From Poronia punctata (lineage: Eukaryota > Ascomycota > Sordariomycetes > Xylariales > Xylariaceae), in contig MU401527.1 in the NCBI GenBank assembly GCA_022579005.1, forward strand, positions 101,940 through 165,939: a stretch of DNA of 64,000 nucleotides, written 5' to 3'. A model generated the notes under the pieces. The model did not search any database. It saw only the letters and a program-made list of their open reading frames with translations, and was not told the DNA's origin. The stretch's first letter is position 1. Each line of letters starts with the position of its first letter. Of the stretch, positions 56,522 to 64,000 are shown one piece after another. A program made the position numbers and the translations under genes.

Positions 56522-58030
56522 ATGTATACCAGTCTCCTTGCCCTATTCTCACTGGGAGCCTGTTTATACGGTCTTTCCGTTGCCCAATCAAGCCTTCAGA
56601 GTGTACCTACGCCTGAAAATGCGTTTGTAGCAACCGGAGATCACAAGGTTCGTGTAGACTCTGGTCGGTATGGGCCGCAGCTGGAAGAATTCCATTATTT
56701 CTACGACCAATGGCCGATTGGACTCGCTGTGTCCAAGAGCGGGAGGGTATTTACATGCTACACTCGAGGTACATATGCTGTAAGATACCCTTGTATCTCG
56801 TTTTATACAAGTGGATAGTAAGCGTGCTGGCTAACACTTGATTATTATAAAGTATACCTTGGGCGAAGTGGTGAACCAAACCGCCGAGGTGCCCTATCCA
56901 AATCTCCAACTCAACACGCCACCTCAGGGTCTCTCTGACGAGATCAATGGCATCCCTTTCGGCAGCACCGACAAGTATCATTTCATTAGCGTACAAGCTC
57001 TATATGTTACGCCAGACGATACTCTCTGGGTGCTAGACACAGGGCGACCAACCGTCAACAAGTCGGGCACTATCAGTATGCCATATGCCGCACCCGGGGG
57101 TCCTAAGTTAATAGCAATGGACCTCGACACAAATACTATCAAGAAAACATATACCCTTCCGGCATCAGTTCACTTCCCTGATTCGTACATGAACGACCTG
57201 CGTTTCGATCTACGCCCCAACGTGACCCAATCTGGGGGTGGGATCGCTTACATTGTGGACAGCTCGAACGAAGGACGGCCCGGCTTCATAATGATCGACC
57301 TCGGCACGGGGGAATCCTGGAGGCAACTGACAAAAAACCCTAGTACTCTCACCGTGGACGAGGCCGTGCCGAGCTTTGAGGGGGCCCCGTTTTACGCCCG
57401 ACAAGAGGGTCATCCCATCGGCTTCATAGCTGAAGGACTCGATGGCGCCGAACTAGACCGATATGGCGAAGTAAGTCAAAACACCAAGCAAATTTCTTCT
57501 GTTCGTTGGACTTACAATGACGGCCAAAACTATAATAATTAGGTCATGTATTACTCAGCTCTAACTACTGGGTACCTTTATTCGATCGAGACGACATATC
57601 TACGCGTGAACCCTGCAAAAGACCGACTTGCGAATAAACGGGCAGCAGACAACGTCAAGAGCTTGGGCCAACGGGGAGGCAATGCCAACGGTTTTACGGG
57701 TGATAGCTTGGGGAATATCTACATGCTCATGCCTGAGTCTAATGCGATATTTATCTATAAGTGAGTACGAAGTCCAATACAATCGGAATAGGAAGGGCAC
57801 TGACAAATCACAGCTCCACCACAAGTATCACAACCCCCTTCATTAGAGATCCCCGTATCCTTTGGCCTGACAGCGCCAATGTGGGATGGGATGGTTACAT
57901 ATACTTTACGGTCAACCAGCTCCCCTACCAACCCAACCTAAATTACGGGGTCGACAAACGCGTGTATCCCGGCCTGATCTTAAGAGGCCGCTTACCGGAC
58001 GGTGCTACCAAGAACACGCTGCTTATGTAA
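56522..58030 (+). CDS. Secreted MRJP/yellow-family protein
   Basis: Four exons, 56522-56779, 56853-57470, 57543-57760 and 57814-58030, join in frame to 436 residues. A signal peptide covers about residues 1-21 (LLALFSLGACLYGLSVAQS). The major royal jelly protein/yellow propeller follows: QWPIGLAVSKSGRVFTCY, YTLGEVVNQTAEVPYPN, LYVTPDDTLWVLDTGRP, GPKLIAMDLDTNTI, SYMNDLRFDLR, AYIVDSSNEGRPGFIMIDL, VMYYSALTTGYLYSIET, NANGFTGDSLGNIYMLMPESNAIF and GYIYFTVNQLPYQPN. In insects the family acts as royal jelly proteins or in melanin/dopachrome chemistry; in fungi and bacteria its function is unknown. The splice after GTYA into YTLGEV is chosen to keep the conserved block. Extracellular location is inferred. 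Confidence 0.9.
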
Positions 58031-58118
58031 AATAAGAAACACGCACGTCTTGGAGGAATTGAGTATTTTTATTTTAATACATCATTTTATTATTCTGTTT
58101 TGTTTGTATGTGTGCTTC

Positions 58119-58497
58119 TTAGTTTCTCCGACCACCTTGTCCGACATCTGGACCTTGAGATAAGCCTTGGCTCGTGCCGCCGCTCGCGGGCATATCCTTC
58201 AATGCCTTGCCCGGTTCATGTTCGGGTAGGGGTGCGGTCTTGTCTGCACGTGCTACGTGATCGTTCTGGAAGTTCTAAATTAGGCCTGCTTCACTTTTCT
58301 GGACAGAGTGAATCGAGTAAGACTTACTGAAGGTTCGTTGCCAGCACCGTGGATCTGTTGGTTTTGTATTGTTAGCCGCTTTCTGCTATTTATGCTCAGA
58401 CATAATCGGGTTGGACGTAGGGACGTACGATGTGGTGGTCTGTCTCCCCGGTAGTATCCTGGGCGTTGTGGGCGCGACCGCTTCCGTCTCTAGGCAT
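58119..58497 (-). CDS. Small conserved-type hydrophilic protein, three exons
   Basis: Minus-strand exons 58497-58429, 58354-58328 and 58274-58119 all join in phase 0 to 83 residues, each with a good GTACGT or GTAAGT donor and a YAG/TAG acceptor. The protein starts MPRDGSGRAHNAQDTTGETDHHI, continues IHGAGNEPS, and ends with a Gly/Ser-rich tail (ASGGTSQGLSQGPDVGQGGRRN). It has no cysteine, signal peptide or membrane segment and should be disordered. An MPRDGSG start with a similar short length is, to my memory, shared by small fungal proteins of unknown role. The gene is too short and too split to appear in ORF listings. It converges on the MRJP gene with under 100 bases between the stops. Confidence 0.6.
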
Positions 58498-60209
58498 GTT
58501 TGTATGTTTTTGTTGTGTGTTGCGTTATGTTCCGGCTTGGTTTGCTTTGGTTGGGTTTGTGTAAGTAGATGTCTTGAGAAAGGAATTGAATTAGATGAAA
58601 ACTTGCTTTATATATCTATATATTTCCCACTTGGAAGTGACTGACTGCCTGGTGAGGGTTGGTTGTTGAACGTTAGATGTCAGTGTGTAGATCCTTGACG
58701 TCACTGTGAGCCAGTAGCGAGTAGCGATCCGATCGCTTTTCAACGTCATTGTACGTGTTACTCGTACGTTTTATTTAGCTAAGAGGGGACATTGTTAATA
58801 TGGTATCTTGGAGTATACAGTATAGCTGTTAGTATTTTAGTATATTCTTTAACCCTTTGAGTAGATACAATGATGCAAGTCAGGATGGATTGCTTTGATT
58901 CTGATCATTTGTTTAATGCCGGCCGCCGGATGCCTTACTCGTAAGGTTACAAGTGCAGAGACTTATTTGATGCTGTGTTATGTTTTGATCCAAGGCAAGA
59001 TAACTGTACATTCTCACTATTTAACTAGGTAAATAAATACACGTAATAGATGCTGTGAGTACACGTATGATGGTCAAGTTAAGTTGCTGCTTTGTGATAA
59101 CCCTTTTCTGTGTACTAAATTTTTTTTTTACCAAACCCCCTATGTATGTAGGTAACTATCCCACATCGTCAATTCTCCTTTGAATTAGTTACGGACCGGA
59201 ATGGCGGGTTTGTTGATCCGGGGAACACTGCCGGATATTTTGTATAAACCAATAAGCTGAGAGACGAAAAGAAAAAAGGGCAGGGGAGCGGAAGGGTTTG
59301 GATGATGGTGGAAAGGGTGGTGGTAAGTTTAGTCTCTAAATTACTTGAGATTTATCTGTTAGGTAGTACATAAGGTATGTTATTTAGGTTAGACCTAATC
59401 CGGATTAGAAAGGGGGTGGATTCTCAGATATACCTATCCATATATACCTAGGTATGTATGTTCTTACAAATACTATTCTACTGCTGTCTATGTATTGTAG
59501 TCGACTCGCTCGGCGCAAATTGTTGTCTCTAGACATTTAGATAATAATATGTTTCCGACCATGTGATGCTTTGGCGGGGTTTGCGGGGTGATTTCCTTGC
59601 CGTGATTACCTACATAGGTAGCTGGTAACCTAATTCTCAAAAGAGCAGTACCTATTGATGAAATACAATTACTCGCGTAGTTCGTAGGTAAAATATAGAG
59701 ATTCGCAAGGATGCCAGATCTTAGCGGATTATAAACTGCAGTTAATATGTGATTACCAAGCTTGTATTTTATAGTAGAGAGCCAGGTGTGAAGGATTGCT
59801 TGAATTTTATTAATCCCACTTTGAGTTTGTAAGCCGCGGCGTGTTTGTCTATCCGGACTTGGAGGACGAAAAGGTTGAGAATGAGATCTCGACTGCTCTT
59901 CGGACCTTTCTCACTATGTTCGGCGGGCAGGCACTTGCCTTGGGCTGGGTAATCCGTGCACTTTACACGTTCGTACCTACCTAACCTAGAGGTTTAGTAA
60001 TACAGCTAACGGGAGAACTGATCACACCTTCAACCCCCGCCTTGCCGCAATCTTACATAAGTATGGACTCGCTCGCTATATAAACAGATATCCTCCTACG
60101 TAGAAATTGGCTCTTGTCAAGGCGGCAAAGAATAAAGAACAGAATAATACTTATACCTTTTCACAATTCTAATAATTTGTTACTACTGCTGTGATACCAG
60201 ACAACCATC
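58498..60209. other. Intergenic, divergent region before the GST gene
   Basis: 1.7 kb between divergent genes with no supported ORF. The CCTA/GGTA short motif recurs. The GST promoter lies at its right end. Confidence 0.45.
60077..60084 (+). promoter_or_regulatory. TATA box of the GST gene
   Basis: TATATAAA about 130 bases before the GST start codon, followed by an A-rich leader. Confidence 0.5.
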
Positions 60210-61064
60210 ATGGCCTCCCAAAACCCGAAGCTGAAGCTGTATACTAACCATGGCTGCCCTTGTGAGTAATCAAGAAAACAGCACCATATTTTCTGATTGT
60301 CACTGACGGGATCTCATCACAGGGGCGCACCGTGCCCATATCGCTCTATCGGAGCTAAACGTGCCGTTCGAGGAAGAGGTCATCGACCTCACGGTACCAC
60401 GTACAGCCGAGTACCTCAAGGTCAACCCGCGCGGCCTGGTGCCATCTCTGGGCGTGGATGACGAGGTCATCACCGAGTCCGCCGTTGTATCCGCCTACTT
60501 GACAGACGCCTTTCCGTCGCATCTAGTGCCGGCATCCAACGAGCCCGGCGGCGCGTTGAAGCGCGCTCGCATCGCTTTCTTCGTAGACACCTTCATGGGC
60601 AAGGTGAATGCGAATACTTACCCGCTTATCAGAGCTACGACGGATGAGGAGCGCACCGCTGTGTCGCAGAAGATCGTCGAGGCCGTTGTCAAGGAGATCG
60701 AGCCGCTGCTGGCTAATGCAGGGCCATTTTTCGGTGGTAGCGATAAGCTCACGTTGGCCGAGGTAAGTAACTTGTCGAAAACGAAACCCTCCCCAGTTGG
60801 ATATATTTTCGCTGTGAACCCAACACCAGAGAAAAGCTAACCTTGAGGTGTGATCCCTAGGTTCTGACAGGTTCATTCGTCATCCGTCTTTGGACCTGGC
60901 CAAAGTACGGCCTCTTCCCAGAGGCTTTTATTGCCGAGCTTAAGGCCAAGACGCCCAACTTTGCTCGCTGGGCTGAAGCTGTGTCCAAGCATCCGAGCGT
61001 CAATGGTATATTCGACGAGAAGTCCACTGCTCTGAGGACAAAGGAGAGGCTTGGAATAAAATGA
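60210..61064 (+). CDS. Glutathione S-transferase, Cys-type (omega-like)
   Basis: Three exons, 60210-60261, 60323-60762 and 60861-61064, join in frame to 231 residues. Exon 1 ends in the active-site strand KLKLYTNHGCP and exon 2 continues WAHRAHIALSELNVPFEE, so the CPWAH motif with catalytic C16 is split by the first intron. The glutathione site NPRGLVPSLGVDDEVITESAVVSAYL is intact. The C-terminal helical domain follows, with GPFFGGSDKLTLAEVLTGSFVIRLW across the second splice. A Cys active site with CPW is typical of omega-like and GTO-like GSTs, which act as thiol transferases or dehydroascorbate reductases more than as conjugating enzymes. No targeting signal, so probably cytosolic. The last gene before the AT-rich block. 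Confidence 0.92.
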
Positions 61065-61679
61065 AGCTCAAGGGGACCCGCGTCTTTATGAGTCGGATTG
61101 TTAGGTAATCAGCATGTTTATGACTTCTGTAGCGTTCTTGTCTAGTAGATTGTGGTTGGTCGTCTTCAAACTAGTGATGTTGACAAATCAATCATAGGTA
61201 TCACATATTTGGTGTTCCTGGTGAAGTGTCCAAGCCATGGCCGATGGACTTGTTGTATCCTTTCGCTCATCACCGTTGAAACGAAGAATTGTTCAAGCAT
61301 CTCATTAACCAGTGGCACCCATGGGAAGGATCAGTGACGGGTTCCGACATCCTCCACGTCTCACGTGGTCAAGCTGAAATGTATGATTACGTTATTATCC
61401 ACTGATGTGAGTATTGTACGTGTAGAATGAAACGACGAGTCTTCTGTACAGCAGACAACTGATTGTGATTATTCTTCTCTGCGTTGGCGTCTCTTCTAGC
61501 ATTATGTCATAAGTGGTTCCAGGTTGGACTAATAGAGAAAACTCACGGTCCTGATGCTCAGGTTTGTACATAGAATAGAAACATGTAAGATAGGGTGCAA
61601 GTAATAGGTAAATTGTTAGATCTAACAGGTCATAAGATAACAAGAATTAATATAATGCCTATACAGTAGAAGTTATACA
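61065..61679. other. GST 3' flank
   Basis: About 0.6 kb of normal composition between the GST stop codon and the AT-rich block. Only short frames are seen. Confidence 0.45.
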
Positions 61680-64000
61680 GCTGCAGTAAGGACTACTATA
61701 AAAGAAAAGGTTCTCTTATAAAAGGTTTTTCTTTACTTATTTAGTATATATAGATTTTATAAAAAAAAGAAGTTTTACTACTTTATGCATATATTAATTA
61801 ATATATATAATTTAGCTATTTATACTAGTTTTAATAATTAAAAGTTTTATATTGCTTATTATTATTATTAAAGCTTAATAATATAGCAACTTAGCAATAA
61901 TAGTATTAGCTAATAAAATTAAACTATTTTATTTAAAAAAAATTTATTACTAAAATAAAAAATTTAAAACAAAAGCTTTAGCTTTATAACTATAGTAATA
62001 TATTAACTTAAAAAACAAAAAACCTTAGCTTAAACAACCTAAACTTATTAATATTATTAAACTTAATAAAAAGCTTATTACTTTTACTACTAAAAAAACT
62101 AAATTTAAGTTTTATATAGCTAAAAATACTTTTATTTTAAATAAAAATAAACAAGTTAATATTAAAAATCTTTTAATAAATTTTTTTAACTTTACTAAAA
62201 AGTTTAAATTAATATTTATATTTTTTAAAAATAAATATAAATAAAGCGTTAAAGTTTAAAAAAAGCTTAATAATAAAATAGCAAAGTTAAAAACTTAAAT
62301 AAGTAATATTATATTTAAAAACTATAAAGCTTTTTATATAAAATATAATAAAAAAGTAAATAAATAATATAATAACTTTTAAAAAGTTAAAAAAACTATA
62401 ACTAAAGTATTGCTAGCTATTATTTAAGCAAACTTTTTTAATTTTATTAAAAAAAGCATAAAAAAACTAACTAAAAATCTTAAAAAATTTATTATAAAAT
62501 AAGATTATTATATTTTATAACTTAAATAATATAAACTTAATACATTGCTTAGCACTTACTTTTTTTTTTAATAGCTATTTAAAGCTTTTAGCAAAAAACA
62601 TAAATATTAATATAATGCGTTTAAAATAATATATAAAAAACAAATATATAAAAGTAAGCTTTATTATTTAAAATTAGCTGCTAACTTTTAAGCACGTACT
62701 ATAATTAATTAAAAGCTTAAAAAAATAAAAATAACTAAAAAGTTTTTTATAATATTTAATAAAAAAAAATAAAAAACTAAGCTTAAAAGTTAAAAAATAA
62801 AAATATACTTTTAATATTAATAAGTACTTTTTTTATAAGCAAAAAATAAAAACAATATTTTTATTTTATAACTTTTAGCTAAAGCTAAAAAGCTGTTTAT
62901 TAAAAAACTATTACTAATTTATTTAAATAAACTAAAAAAAATACTTATAACTTTAAAAAAATATGCTTAGCGTATAAAAGCTATTATAACTTTTTTAAAT
63001 ATTAATATATATTTTTAAAGCTTTAAAAAAAAAGTTTTATAAAAAACTTAAAATATAAAAACTTTATTAAGTTTAAATTTAAATATAATTTAAAGCTTAA
63101 AGTAAAAGTTAAAGCTATTAAAATAATAAAAGCTAATTAAAAAAAAGCAAAATTAATAAATAGCTTATAAAAAAAAAAAAAAAATATAACTAAAATAAGT
63201 TCTTATATATACAAGCTTTAAAATATTAAAAAAGCTTGCATAAAAACTATACCTATTTAAAAATTTAGCAATTTTTAACTTAAAGTTTATATTATATATT
63301 TTTAATAAAATTAAGCACTTTTATAATATTAAAAGTACTTTTAAAAAAAACCTGTTTTAAGCTAAAAACTTAGTTATAGTTATATAAGCTTATAAAAATA
63401 TTAATATAAAAGTTTAAAAAACTAAAAAATTACTTATATTAAAGTTTAAAAATATAGCTTATTATAAAACTTTTATAATAAATATTGTTTTTTTTTATAC
63501 TTTTATTTAAAAAAGGATTTAGTAAAATATAAAGCTACTAAAAAGCTATTTTAAAAAACTTAATTATTTAATATTATATTAAGTATAAAATAAATATAAC
63601 TAATATGTTTTAAAATATTTACTATTAAATATAAATAAAGCCTTTTTTTATATTTAAAAAAATATATATATAAAATATATTAAATAGCTTGCTTTTAAAG
63701 CAGATTTTTTTAAATAGCATTTTTAGCTTAGCTACTTAAGTCTTAATATACTTTAGCACTTAATAAGCTAAGTAAAAAAAGTAAAAATTAAAAAATTTTT
63801 AAGCTAAAGTATTAAATTAATAAATTGCTTTAAGTATATATATAAAAAGCTTAAAAACTAAATTAATAAAGTATTTAAAAACTAATTAAATTGTTTATTT
63901 AAGCATATTATTATAAATTAGCATTTTTATAATAAAAGTTTTAATAGTAAAGTATTAATACTTTTTATAACTAAAAAATATTTTAAGCATATATTTAATT
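61680..64000. repeat. AT-rich block, probable RIP-destroyed repeat, open at the right edge
   Basis: From about 61.7 kb the sequence is almost only A and T, with most remaining C and G in GCT/AGC, AAGCTT, GCA and ACT contexts and very little CpG or TpC. There is no ORF of any length. The change from the ordinary sequence to the left is abrupt. This is the signature of heavy CpA to TpA conversion on both strands by repeat-induced point mutation, as in AT isochores of moulds. The original element cannot be named by eye. Confidence 0.8.

Noticed and set aside
1..64000. tRNA, rRNA, CRISPR arrays and telomere repeats
   Set aside because: I looked for B-box-like GGTTCGA words and regular repeat-spacer patterns. 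The few GGTTCGA hits (near 10982 and 43834) do not fold into a tRNA, there is no spaced array, and GGTTA tracts are too short for a telomere.

Overview
The window is nuclear DNA of a filamentous ascomycete (Pezizomycotina, probably Sordariomycetes; the class is my inference). The genes are split by 50-100 base introns with GTAAGT-like donors and CTAAC-like branch sites, the products are typical of moulds (GH16 glucanase, Mnn10-type mannosyltransferase, GPI-type wall protein, 7-TM rhodopsin-like protein, UstYa/DUF3328 protein), and the right end is an AT-rich isochore of the kind left by repeat-induced point mutation (RIP). Exon boundaries given below were worked out by hand from splice signals and reading-frame continuity.

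Layout. 1-17 kb: a partial minus-strand gene at the left edge, an alpha-mannosyltransferase, a secreted GH16 glucanase, a serine-rich coiled-coil protein and a GPI-type wall protein, followed by an assembly gap flanked by homopolymer artefacts and a small zinc-ribbon gene. 17.5-25.8 kb: about 8 kb with no recognisable gene. 25.8-40 kb: a dense housekeeping block with an SH3BGR/thioredoxin-fold protein with a very acidic tail, the peroxisomal AAA ATPase PEX6, a membrane-anchored sterol-ester-type lipase, a 4-coumarate-CoA-ligase-like enzyme with a PTS1-type tail, and the ATP synthase assembly factor ATP11. 40.0-40.5 kb: a 521-base MITE with perfect 46-base terminal inverted repeats and an 8-base target duplication, just upstream of ATP11.

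41-47.6 kb is the most interesting part. It holds a rhodopsin-like membrane protein, a 77-residue secreted peptide precursor with two Lys-Arg (Kex2) sites, a UstYa/DUF3328 protein with both HxxHC motifs, and a prolyl iminopeptidase. The precursor and the UstYa gene converge, and the UstYa gene and the peptidase share a divergent promoter. This is the minimal arrangement expected of a dikaritin-like fungal RiPP pathway: precursor, oxidative cyclase and peptidase. The functional link is inferred.

48-61 kb: a CofD/YvcK-fold protein with an 18-base micro-exon, mitochondrial malate dehydrogenase, an aminoglycoside-phosphotransferase-like gene interrupted by one in-frame TAG, a cysteine-containing hypothetical protein, a secreted MRJP/yellow protein, a three-exon 83-residue hydrophilic protein, and a glutathione transferase. 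From about 61.7 kb to the end the DNA is extremely AT-rich with no ORFs, consistent with a RIP-destroyed repeat.
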